Assembly: GCA_000827325.1 (NCBI GenBank)
Contig: KN832870.1
Location: 2,852,001 to 2,916,000, forward strand
DNA from: Oidiodendron maius Zn
Lineage: Eukaryota > Ascomycota > Leotiomycetes > Myxotrichaceae
Reading direction: 5' to 3'
Length of the DNA stretch: 64,000 nt
Under the pieces are notes generated by a model. It was not told the origin of the DNA. It saw only the letters and a program-made list of their open reading frames with translations, and did not search any database. The number at the start of each line of letters is the position of its first letter. Position 1 is the stretch's first letter. Below are positions 25,301 through 35,545 of this stretch, piece after piece. The position numbers and the translations under genes are program-made.

Positions 25301-26114
25301 TACCCTGCTTGGTTGTGGCCCCCCAATCCAATCCAACCCAACCCGCTGGCTGTGCTGTACTGTAACTTTAACGCATCATTCCTCTCGCTCGGATCTTCGT
25401 CATGGTGGGCTGCCCCGAGCACGCCCTCAGTTTCGGCCCCGTTGGCGTTCGGACTCCGGGCTCAACGAATCTGCGCCCGATCGACGAAAATACGGTCGAC
25501 ATGAGACGACCGTTGGATGTTTCTGAGAGCCATGCTGGACGGGCCGTGCAGGGACAGGGACAGCACAGTCACAGTCGCAGCACCCTACATACCACGTTCA
25601 GTGTTCTTTGCGGCACGCAACGCGGCCTGTAGGTCGACTCGGGGCGCGGCCTGCTTATGTCCGCCCACGCCGCGGACTTTCCACTGGTCGGGGTACGACT
25701 GCAGGTAAGGTAAATTGTTGTCACTGTTGGGCACGCACAAATCCAAGGGGTCTTTCTGCTTATTCTGGGGGGCGGGGGGAGGGGGATTAAGCAAGTATGT
25801 GCAATTGATGCGTGGTCAAGAGAAGGTGAAGTGATGAATTTGCGCTTTCAGGAACGCCCCTGCGCCCCCTTTGAAAGACCCTAAACGCCGCCCCAATATC
25901 TATGCCAGGACGTGAGAGAATAGCGACAAGGTGCTGTAGAGATCCAAAAATTAGGCCCCCAACTCCCCCTCCCCCGGCGCAAAATGACCTGCCCTAATGC
26001 CATCCCTCCTCGCACTCAACGCCATGGTGTCGTGAGGAGAGATTCCCAATGTGAAAGGGATGAAAACGAAAGACCAACATTTTTCCCGTAAGGAGGATAT
26101 TACCATTAATTCAT
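22330..26114. other. 3.8 kb gene-poor interval
   Basis: No supported gene. Short frames (for example 23,672-23,938 +) run through loosely repeated TGCTGTCGACACTC-like words and lack domain character. A perfect inverted repeat, GGGTTC...GAACCC, lies around 24,447-24,465. Much of the right part is presumably the 3' flank of the Zn2Cys6 gene. Confidence 0.45.
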
Positions 26115-27424
26115 TCAAGCTCGTCCCATCTGGCTCTCGTATTCATTTCCGAATATCAGGTTGTCCATCTGGCTGCTCGGGTCGTAACCATTACAGTCCA
26201 GCATGTGAGGAGTGATGGTCCCGTCGGTGAAGTTGAGTACACTTGGCTCCAGGTCCATTGGCTGGACCAGCGACCCGTCTAGAGGACCGGACAAGTTCGG
26301 ATACTGCTGCGCCCGCATGAATTGCGCGGTCAGGTCCAGAGCGTTAGGCTGCCCTAGGAAATCGTCGTTGGCCGACCACGACGGGAACGGTGACGCCTTG
26401 CGGAACATGGGCGACTGGATCTGGAAATCTGTGTAGATTGGTGACGGGACCGAAGTATTTGTGTCAAAGGATGCTCGCGTAGAGAAGGTGCTGGCGTAAG
26501 AAGTATCGTCATCAGAAGTTCGCTGCTGTAATCTCAATGGAGTCGACTTCACCGAGGTGGCATTGGGCAGAGGAGGTTTCACTTTGGCGCCTGTTTGACG
26601 TTGCTGTTGCTGTTGCGCCCACATATTTTGATTGTAGTCCTTAGACAACGCGGAATGGTCACTTTCAGTGCTGCTGGCTCGTTCTGTGTGAGCGAGAGAC
26701 GGTGACGATGGTGACGACCCTGATAGCTTCCTGCTCCCTGTATCCTCCGCGCCCATCTCTGAGCGAGCCGCTTGTAGCTGTGCTTGCAATTCTGCAAAGT
26801 CTTCCGCACCTTCTGGGAAAGCCACGGGGAGGTCTGGAGAGGGGCGAATGCAGCCAAGTTTGGAGGCGATATCGTGAATAACGGGTTGCCCTCTGTCATT
26901 CAATTCAGGTTCTCCCAGATCCCACGATTCGTTATTCCGGATCATGGTATACAGCTTCTGTACAGTAGCTATCAGGGCATACTGGGTATTTTCGAGGACC
27001 TCAGCGTATCTGGCAATTGTGTTAGAATTGGAAGCTAGTTGCAGCGACATCGCTTCACTCACCCTCTGGGCAATTGCTTGAACTCAGTCTTCTTTCGGCT
27101 CCCAGCGGTACATACCAACCCGTCGTCCTTACACCTTTTACAGGGGGACTCCCCATCACACTTCAAGAATGTTAGAGAGATCACCGAGTGTGAATAGAGC
27201 AACAGGTAGGGTGGGCATACCTTGGTCTTTTTCATGCGACATCTCTCACACGCCTTCCAAACTCTCTTATGTCTCCCGTCGACGACGACGGGGCCATGGT
27301 CTTGTACATAGCTGGACCTCTTAGAGGTGCGATTAATAATGGGCTTTGTTTGCTTCGCGGCAGCCTTTCTTATCAGATGGGACTTATGTCCGTCCTCCAC
27401 TGGAGGGGTCGGCAGGCCAGACAT
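26115..27424 (-). CDS. Zn2Cys6 (GAL4-type) transcription factor
   Basis: Three exons, 27424-27221, 27160-27063 and 27009-26115, encode 398 residues. The first intron falls inside the DNA-binding cluster, just after KACERCRMKKTK; the cluster is completed by CDGESPCKRCKDDGLVC. This gives the canonical C-x2-C-x6-C-x5-C-x2-C-x6-C. A conserved-looking block follows the finger (YAEVLENTQYALIATVQKLY), then an acidic/Ser-rich region with a short poly-Gln run (QQQQQ). The C-terminal third is probably an activation region. No fungal_trans domain was seen, so it is shorter than the metabolic regulators. The start at 27424 (MSGLPTPPVEDG) was preferred over upstream non-ATG extensions. Nuclear; targets unknown. 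Similar architecture occurs in developmental or morphogenesis regulators, but I cannot name the orthologue. Confidence 0.88.
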
Positions 27425-30400
27425 GGTGGAGTAGCAGAACCAGAGCACGAAATAATAATGCGGCAGAAGACTTGGGTGTGACGAGGGCGGCAGTATATCA
27501 AGAAAAGCAGAATGCCGCCCACCTGGCCTAGAGCTTTGTTAAGAGGGACACACAATTTGGGGTGATTACATGAGTCTGGCCGGTGCTGAAGTAATGCACA
27601 ACCGGGGCTCGGATTACTGGCTAAGTCCGTTGTGAGTCGGCGAGCGGGAGTGAAGTCGATCCAGGGCCTCCTTGGCATACGACGTATGTCTCCCCCCCCC
27701 CCAGTGCAATTTATGGTTCGTGGGCAGGGTGAGGTTTGGTCAGGAGCTCGACGTAGCCCATGCCGCTTCAACCGTCCTTTTGGGGCCCTTCGTGCGAGAG
27801 CTCGAGGACGGATTGACAGCGGGCGCGGTAATACGACCGGAGGTAATGCATCATGAGAGAAGTGGAGCGAAGCGAAAATACTGTAATAATGCTGGTAGGC
27901 TACTACATCCTGCCAGCACCGACAACCTGACTTTCAAGAAGGTCCCGTCCGTCAGCAATGGACCAAATCGACGCCGTGGGCTAGGAGGACCAGGTAAGAG
28001 GCTAAGCCCCCCCCAAATCTAAGACTCCATATAGAGAGCAGGCCAAGAAGCGGCAGTTCGAAGACATGATGGGAGGGAGGGGGCGAGGAGGAGGCAGAGA
28101 GTGTGAGAGAGCGAAAGACAGAAACACAGAGGCACACTTACCTGGAAGGGGCCAGTGTGCGTGCATGGAGTGGAACATGCTGGGAAGTATCTTCAGTTTA
28201 GTGGGAGTAGTGTGAGTGGTGTCAGTAACACGCTGTCGGGGGGGGGAGGTACTGGTACAACTGGCATCTGGCGCCATTTACCTGTGCAGCTGTCTGTGTG
28301 GGTGGAAAGTGGAAAGATAATGCTATCAAGGTAGGAGCTTAACAATACGTTTCTGTGCTAGCCTGATCAGGAAATATTATTGCTCTAATGAGGAAACACT
28401 ATCTCCGACTCGCGCATCTGCTCTTGAAGCTTTTTCCGCTCTGGGTAATCTGCACACACAGCAATCGCATCATCGCCCTCCGCTACGAGCAGCCACGAGC
28501 TTTCCCTCATCATGACGCTGCGCACCCGGCTGCGGGCTCGTCCTGCCCCTACGAGCATGCTGATTAGTCTTGATTATTCTCGCAAAGCACTATTGAGTTG
28601 CACAGCACCTAAACCTCGGGGAATGGCACGATCATGGATCACAGCACCCAGGGGACCACCATGACATAACGATAAGGCAGGACCCCCAGCCCAATGGCTT
28701 GCGGCCGTGGAGGGTCCCGTTCCAGATGCTGACCTGGACCCGGCAAGGGTAATCTCGCGATACCGCATTGTATCCCTCATCGATCCGTTACATCACCAAC
28801 ATTGGCCACACGAACCTTGTACCACTACGTATGTCAAGCCCTTAGGTAAGACACCTTGGCGTCAAAATGCCAGCACTCTCGACCTACCCGCCGCATCGGC
28901 CTCGCCCAGCGGAACGGCAGAGCGAGAAGAAGAGGAAAAGAACCAGAGCGAACGTCGATAGTCGGCCGCCACTCCTCCCCACGGACGAGCTTTGCGCGAC
29001 GGCAGAACCGCCTGCAGGCGCATGAATCATAACGCGCGAGCGCCAAATCAGCTTCACGCACTGGAAAAGGAAAATGCCTTTTCCTCGATTTGCAATGCTG
29101 CGTAAGCGGGTCTGGGCGGCCGATCGGTCATCCAAGGGTCCGCTCGCTGGAGCACTTGATCAGCGGGCAAGGCTGAGGAAAACAGAATTGGTTGCCGTTT
29201 ATGGCGGCAAGAGCATGGGTCCCCCAACGCAAGAGAAGCACAGAGAAGAAGAGAAAAGGAGAAGAAACTCGACAATAACCCGGTGCGAGGCTTTCATCAG
29301 CTGGCTCCCCGGCTCCACACAGGCGGTTGCTCCATCATTAGAGTTTTTTTCGTTGCGCGCCCGGCTCGTTCCATATTGATTAGAAAGGACTGGGAGCTCT
29401 GATTACCTATCCGTACCGGTTCGCACCCTGCGAGTATCTGTTCGTCCGCCGCGCACGAACCGAACCGTGGCTTACCCTATGGGAGCAGCGAAAGAGCGGT
29501 GGGATCTCCGCCGAGTGGAATAAGCAGGCTGCATACGGTCGCTGGATTCCATTGTTAATCATGCCTCCAAAGACCCTAAGCTCCCGGCGCTGAGGTCTAA
29601 GCTGCCCAAAGGGTATAGCAACCAACGAAATACCAACGGGGGTACGAATGTACCAGTACAGTCAACAATAGGCTGTCTACCCAGCCTGCTTCGTGCACAC
29701 TCCAGAAGGAACACACTAGCTACTCCCCCATCTAGGTAATCGTATACGACGGCTACAGCACGCCCGCTCCCTACAGTCCGACCCCAAGCCCCTATATCCG
29801 TCTCGGCGGTCGTTCTTGTGCGCCTCCCCCTTTATCACCGTGGATATAGGGATTTGCGCACTCAAGGCCTCCGATTCATCCATCAAATGCCTCAATCCAT
29901 TCCTCTTCTGCTCTCGCGAGCTGCAGGCCCAATATCAGCTGCTCCGCCCGTGGGCCTCGAAGGGAAACGCTTTACGTGCGAGACGTTCCCGTCGGGACTT
30001 AGCAAACCCCGAAGCCCTTTCAGATGCTGGGGTGCCGTGGTGGGTGGCAGGCTGCCGGCTCCGTAGGCGGCCGCGCGCAAGTAATGCTGTGCGACTGGAG
30101 CATAAAACTGCTCTGTGCGTGTTTGTGCAGTGCTTATGCACACACTGTGCAAGTGTGCACGGACCGTGCCCAAGCAGACCGCTCGGATACCCCGCAGTGC
30201 GAACGCGAGTCCGAGTGCGAGGATGCCTGTCGTTGCGCGCCGGACTAAGATGTACCAGTACGAGAGATTGAGCGACTGCGTCTGTCTGCACGTTGTCGGC
30301 GCGTCCCCCCTGGCTGTCGGCAGTGTCGCGAACTGCCGGCCGGCCCCGCGGATGTGGCCATGTCCCGACGAGGATGCTTAATGTCTGTTATGTTTCATTG

Positions 30401-30897
30401 TCTCGCGGGCTTCTCACTGCGTCCCACTCTATTATCGTGTTGGATTGGTATTGTTGTCTACGGATGGCGGCATTGTCGTCTGCGCAACGTGGCGCCGAGG
30501 GTGAATACCATACTCGGTCTCTTTCATATATGCACAACAGCACCACACATGCCACTCCTGCAGATCTCATCGTGCCTCGAGAGCCTCCAGCATAGACCCC
30601 CCACCTGTGGCCAGAATTGATCCGCCTCCACGTGGGAACCGCATCTTAAACCCGCATCCCGACGAGCTTAGCCACGGATCGTGAACCATTAGTAATTAAT
30701 GCGGCAACAGTGTAAGAACTTTAAGCAAGAAGCGTCCCGTACCCACAATCCCGCGCGATCCGGACCCCAGGAGGCTCTTTCTACGCGAAGTTACAGGTGG
30801 CGAGATGAAATTTGAACGGGGAGAGGCTCTTCCATTGACTGCAATTCCATTCCAAGATATATACATAAACATAACACCAGCAGGTTTGCTACTTCCT
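27425..30897. other. 3.5 kb upstream region of the Zn2Cys6 gene
   Basis: No convincing gene. Open frames in 28.8-30.3 kb overlap on both strands and lack domains. The interval is long for a fungal promoter, and developmental regulators often have extended upstream regions; that reading is an inference. A C/G homopolymer run lies near 27,691-27,700 and another near 28,240. Confidence 0.4.
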
Positions 30898-32020
30898 CTA
30901 GTCACTGTCTAAAACCACCACTTCGGCCTCGGCCTCTCCGATGCTCTCGAAGCTGAGCACGTCTCCTGCATTGACTCCTGTTATGAACGCTCCGTCGCCT
31001 TCTCCTAACACCGCATCCTCTCTCCCGTCGAGCCTGATCTTGGCACTGCCGTTCTTGCACATCGGGACGTGGACGTAGACGTTCCGATCAGTTGTCTTTT
31101 TCACCGCGTTGCCTCCCACAGTCCATTTGAACCGCTTGTCCACACCTATGATACCTGCGCCCATAACGAAATCCGCGTGGATGGGGATCGTGTTGGGGAG
31201 CGTCGGCTCGGCGGCCTCCTCCTCAGCGGCATTGGCTCCCGGGCCGGCCTTAAGGGGGGAGAGGATGGGCACGAAGCCCTCGCGCTTGGCATTCTCGTCG
31301 AAGGTGCGCGTATGGTAGCGCGGAATGAGGCCACGGGACCATGGCAGAGCCCAGATCTGGAGAAAGTGGACTTCTCCATCGGATTCGTTGCCTTCGGAGT
31401 GTGCAATGCCTGGTTTTATGCGTTAGTATATCTTCTATTCAGACATGGGAGCAGGGGTGAGTGGAGATCGTACCTTTTCCGCCCGTAGTGAATTGCACAT
31501 CGCCTCTCTTCATCCTGTAGAAATCATCTCCCTGCATACCCTCGGCGCCCTTCCTGACCATGCTGTCACGGTGCGTCAACTCGCCGCTCAGGATGTAACT
31601 GAAGATCTCGGCGTCGCGGTGCGGGTGCGTGGGGAAGCCCGAGCCGGCCGCCACGCGGTCCTCATTGAGCACCCGCAGGCTACCGAAGTGCTGGAACTGA
31701 GAGCTGTAGTAGTCGGCAAAGCTGAAGGTATGGTACGTGTTGAGCCAGCCGTGGTCTGCGTGCCCGCGATCGCCAGAGCGGCGGGGCACGATCTTTGCGT
31801 GGCTGAGAGCTTTCGACATAGTCTGCTTGATGACGGATGCGGAACTCATATATTCTGCGATTGTTGGAGTAGACGTCGTCGACTGGCTGACGTCTGCGAC
31901 TGGTGGTTGGTTCTGTGTGATGAAGACTGTGAAGTGGTTAAGAAGCTCTCGAAGTGGGGTTGAGAAGTAGATGGAAATTGATGCGATGAAAATGGAGCTC
32001 AGGAGAAAGAAGAGCTTCAT
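30898..32020 (-). CDS. Pirin-family cupin protein with N-terminal hydrophobic leader
   Basis: Two exons, 32020-31474 and 31409-30898, encode 352 residues. The core is a bicupin of the pirin/YhhW type. From residue 68 it reads MSKALSHAKIVPRRSGDRG, then FSFADYYSSQFQHFG, the metal-binding segment GFPTHPHRDAEIFSYILSGE, and FYRMKRGDVQFTTGGKG. The second exon carries IAHSEGNES and FLQIWALPWSRGLIPRYH. Pirins bind iron; some cleave quercetin and some modulate transcription. The frame begins with MKLFFLLSSIFIASISIYF, a signal-anchor-like segment atypical for pirins. If translation starts at the internal Met68 the protein would be cytosolic or nuclear. Function beyond family level is unassigned. Confidence 0.9.
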
Positions 32021-32469
32021 AAATAGGCTTTTGGGTCAATTCACTAGAATGCCGGAGAGTGTTCGAGAAGAGAAGAGAAGAGCAGACGGTAAGGAATTAC
32101 TTGATGATTGGAAACAGGACACCTGCTGCTATTCACAGTCTGGGCTTTGAAGGAGTCAAATCGGGATTGTTGATGGCTGACTTACAATTGCATCAGCCAC
32201 TAGCTGCGAAGTCATCAATCTGTCAGAGGGCGCTAACCCTCGTGCATGAAATATAATTGGTTGATGTCGTTTGCTTATTAAGCAGGCTAGAGCGGTCTTC
32301 GGCTTGTCGTGGGAGACGCCCGCTCGGCTCGGATGGAATGTGGGAGGCCGAACGCTTGAAGGACGGACTTCTGAAGTCGTAATCCTCAATGAGCCGACAA
32401 CGCAAGTGATTCCTCTGCTTTGGCAGCTGCCCTTCGGAAATCGCTATATATACTAGCCCATACTTAGGA

Positions 32470-32835
32470 AAGGTATTCACAGTTGGAAATCACCGTGACT
32501 GAAATCCATGCACGTCAGGGTCAAATGGAGACACGCCAGGAGAGAATGGAGAACATCATGACTGAAATCCACACACTCTAGGAAAGGATGGAGACCACTC
32601 TAACCAAAATGCATGATCGGCGCGCCAACAAATGCATAGACAACCACTCCTGGATGTCCGTTGTCATTGGATTTCCGTTGCTAGATTTTGTAACAAGATC
32701 ACGGTGTCAATTACAAGGCTATGTATCAAATATACAATTCAGCTTTTCGGCCAGGCGATGATGTCGAAGAGATTATGCTGGAGTGTAGAGCATCGATCAC
32801 TGCTCTGCCATGATCGTCTATCTCGCAAGTAAAGA
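32470..32835 (+). pseudogene. Decayed coding segment with heptad-like repeats
   Basis: After a possible acceptor (TTCACAG at about 32,482) the + strand reads as a degenerate helical repeat: VEITVTEIHARQGQMETRQE, then ERMENIMTEIHTL, then ERMETTLTKMHDRRANK. A stop interrupts it between the second and third units. A further protein-like run follows (NHSWMSVVIGFPLLDF), then more stops. No start or intact exon chain was found. It is most simply the relic of a host gene for a coiled-coil protein. I could not name a family. Confidence 0.4.
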
Positions 32836-32869
32836 AGAGTCTGATAGCGAACACTGCAGTATTCACCAT

Positions 32870-32945
32870 TCAGGGGTAGCTCGGTTAGTAATGCGCTACA
32901 ATATGCTTTGAGCACCTCGACCGATTACAGGCTCAATCCATATCA
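32870..32945 (+). other. tRNA-like pol III promoter words (possible SINE head)
   Basis: GGTAGCTCGGTTAGTAATGCG closely resembles a tRNA A box and D arm. About 50 bp later GGCTCAATCC resembles a B box with one base missing. No acceptor-stem pairing closes a real tRNA, so this is either a decayed tRNA or the head of a tRNA-derived SINE. Confidence 0.3.
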
Positions 32946-33929
32946 GGAAATTTGTATAGCTGACAGAATCCGGTACGATATTTTGGGATATTATATCCCT
33001 CATAGACGTGAGGAAGTTTCTTCGTCTTCTGACCGAGTTCATTTCGCCTCTGATAAATATGGGAATGTCACCCCGCCCCAAAAGTCATCCATCCATCAGC
33101 CACCGTCTTGTGTGCTGCTAGGATTCTTCGGACCATTAGCAAATAGCTACACTACATGGTGCATCTCTATAGAAGGGAAATAACGTTGCCTTTGCAGTCT
33201 GAATCGACTAGTGGAAATGAAACAGCCTGTTAGATATAGGTTCCGCCCTCAGCAAGTTCGACAGCAACAGGAACCATCACAACTACTCTTTTTGTTCCTC
33301 CTAGTACAATAATATATATCACTGATGCTCTGTTAAGCCAAGTCATGTCTTCTTCTATAGCCTCGATTCCGACATCAACAGCTTCTTTATCTGAAGTAAC
33401 GATCTTACAGCAGACAGAGCACGGAAGCAAGTCAGTTATATTCCAATAGATACAGCATCGTAAAACCCAAGTGCTAACTTGATACTCCTTTCTTTGTTCT
33501 CTGCTCTTTCTACACTTAATGGATTGGACAATAAGCTTTCAAGTGTACTTTAGAGTGTGAGATTGTCCTTATTTGTTTAGGATCATGATTTATTTACTCG
33601 ATGAGATAGAGAAGTTATCACCTGAAGCGAAAGTCCAAAGATTGTGTATAGATTACTAAGTCGATCAGGCTTCATAGATAATTTAATGACATGGCTTAAA
33701 AAAATAAAACAAAAGTTTGATATTTCATATTATCTGAATACAGGTAGGTCACCGAATCAAGAGAGCCAAATAGAATTAGGCAGTATCAATAGCAATATTG
33801 ATATATAGAGATATGTATACTAATTTTTCAGTGTATAAAATCCAGAGAGAAAGGTGAAAAGTTCAATCCCATATAGGCCCTGACAAGTTTCCAAATGTCA
33901 AAGTAGGATCTTATTGCCAGTGCATATCC

Positions 33930-35014
33930 TCAGGACTTATCAGGAAAGCCAAAGTCCACACCAAATGGTGGGTAGACGTATCTCTTGAGGTTTCCTGTTT
34001 TCTTCAATTCATCAGAGTAGTCATTGATAAGCTTCAAATCAGATTCATCCAGCTCAACCAGATTTCTGTTCGCCTGTATGCGCTCGGGAGTAACAGATTT
34101 AGCCAAGACGGATCTGCCTTGGGCAACTATGATGGTTAGCATTTATAGCTAATGCGCATACCGTATCGAGACTTACCATGAAGGCTCAGCAGAACCGAAA
34201 CAGGTGTGACATTATGCTTTTTAGCAATCTCAACGACAGGAGCCGCAGTAATCAACGGACTTCCAGTAGATCCTAAGGGGCTGTAGGCCGTGACATGAAT
34301 CCCTTTTGTCTTGCAGAAATCAACAATTTCCTTTTGAGGGAGAGACGGATGGTTCTCGATCTGATTGACGGCTGGCACAATTGTGGCGTGGGGAAGCAAT
34401 TGCTCCAAGTAGCGGAGACTGTAATTCGCAACACCAATTGCTTTAACTTTACCCGTGCCTAATAGCTTTTCCATCTCCTTCCATGTCTGTATATGCGACC
34501 AGTTCCAGTCAATATCTCGAGAGCCGTCTGGAAGGGTGGGAAATCTGTCGTGGTTTCCTGAGAGCAATTAATAACAAGTTTTACTTCGGCCTAAGGTCGT
34601 GCAAGAACCTTTTGGATTCAATGCCACAGGCCAGTGCACGAGAAAGAGATCCACATAATCCAAGCCCAAGTTCTTCAAGCTCTTATCCAGGCCTTCTTCA
34701 ACCCGTGAAGCATAAGTACCCCAGAGCTTTGTCGTGACGAATATATCTTCCCTCTTTACACCACTTTCGAAAGCCTGCTTGATGCCCTCCCCGACTTCCT
34801 CTTCATTGGCATAGCAATACGCTGGCCCAATCAGTATGATTCAAGTTACAAAGAGGGGGGGTGGGGGGGTTGTACCGCCATCGACATGCTTGTAGCCCAC
34901 TGACAGCGCGTATTTAACAGCCTTCTGCACCTCTCCAGCGGGTGACTGCCAAGTACCGAAACCCAAAGCGGGTATTTCAGCACCTGTATTCAGCTTGAAA
35001 CGAGTTTCTGCCAT
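33930..35014 (-). CDS. Aldo-keto reductase (AKR superfamily)
   Basis: An NADPH-dependent carbonyl reductase. Four exons, 35014-34876, 34821-34609, 34557-34177 and 34126-33930, give 309 residues, the normal AKR length. AKR landmarks are present: NTGAEIPALGFGTWQSPAGE near the N-terminus; HVDGAYCYANEEEVGEGI with the catalytic Asp and Tyr, formed across intron 1; FVTTKLWGT with the catalytic Lys; and LVHWPVALNPKGN with the active-site His. GVANYS, NQIENHPSLPQKEI and TAYSPLGS are barrel strands, and VLAKSVTPERIQANRNLVEL is the NADPH-binding end. The best fit is the glycerol dehydrogenase/GCY1-like group, but substrate specificity cannot be read. Intron 1 holds two runs of seven C on the sense strand. 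The gene is divergent to KU70. Confidence 0.93.
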
Positions 35015-35545
35015 GTCTACGAGAGCAATTGGATCTGAATCACAGGAGAAGATTGTTGGAGAGAAATAAAGAAAACATGAGGGTGTGATGCGATACTTGT
35101 ACCTTTCAGGATCTGCTTTTAGTCCGCCCACCTTCAGCCGCCTCCGCAGCTGTTGGGACACTCGCCCCCAGTCGAGGTAAGCCCAATGCGGTAAATCGTT
35201 CGACCGGACCGGACGTTAATCGTGAATAACCTCCCTGCACTTGCTCCTTGATATGCTCAAGGTGGGGCGTATGGGGAATGGCTAGTTCTAATTCATGGAA
35301 AAATAGATGTGCGGAACCACGTGACCCGGCTTTCCTCAAAACGAACTCCCAGCCTTGCCAAAGGTCGCGTCAGCCTAACGCGAACAGTTCAACCTAAAGG
35401 CAAATACATACAAATACATCTTTCGTTCGTCTTTCCTTTCAGCCTTTCATATTCATGCCCTAACCAAAACTCTCCTCCCGGTCCTAGTGTTCTGAAATAC
35501 ACCTAGAATTGATTCTGCCTTCAACAAACTGCTCCTCTTTTCAAA
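35015..35545. promoter_or_regulatory. Divergent promoter region AKR/KU70
   Basis: About 530 bp separate the two start codons. It presumably drives both genes and contains their 5' leaders. No clear TATA box or other gene was seen. Confidence 0.55.

Larger units (their letters stand above)
32021..33929. other. AT-rich interval with decayed sequence
   Basis: No intact gene. The stretch holds a coiled-coil-like coding remnant (about 32,470-32,835) and a possible pol III A/B-box arrangement (32,870-32,945). On the minus strand at about 33,230-33,410 there is a short coding-like segment (VTSDKEAVDVGIEAIEEDM) of unknown origin. From 33.5 kb the DNA is strongly AT-rich, up to the 3' end of the aldo-keto reductase. 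Confidence 0.45.

Noticed and set aside
29816-30291. 151-residue + frame and overlapping minus frame
   Set aside because: Mutually overlapping, Arg/Cys-rich by composition, no domains.
31445-31963. 172-residue open frame antisense to pirin exon 1
   Set aside because: The minus-strand frame has clear pirin motifs; the + strand frame is a by-product of its codon use.
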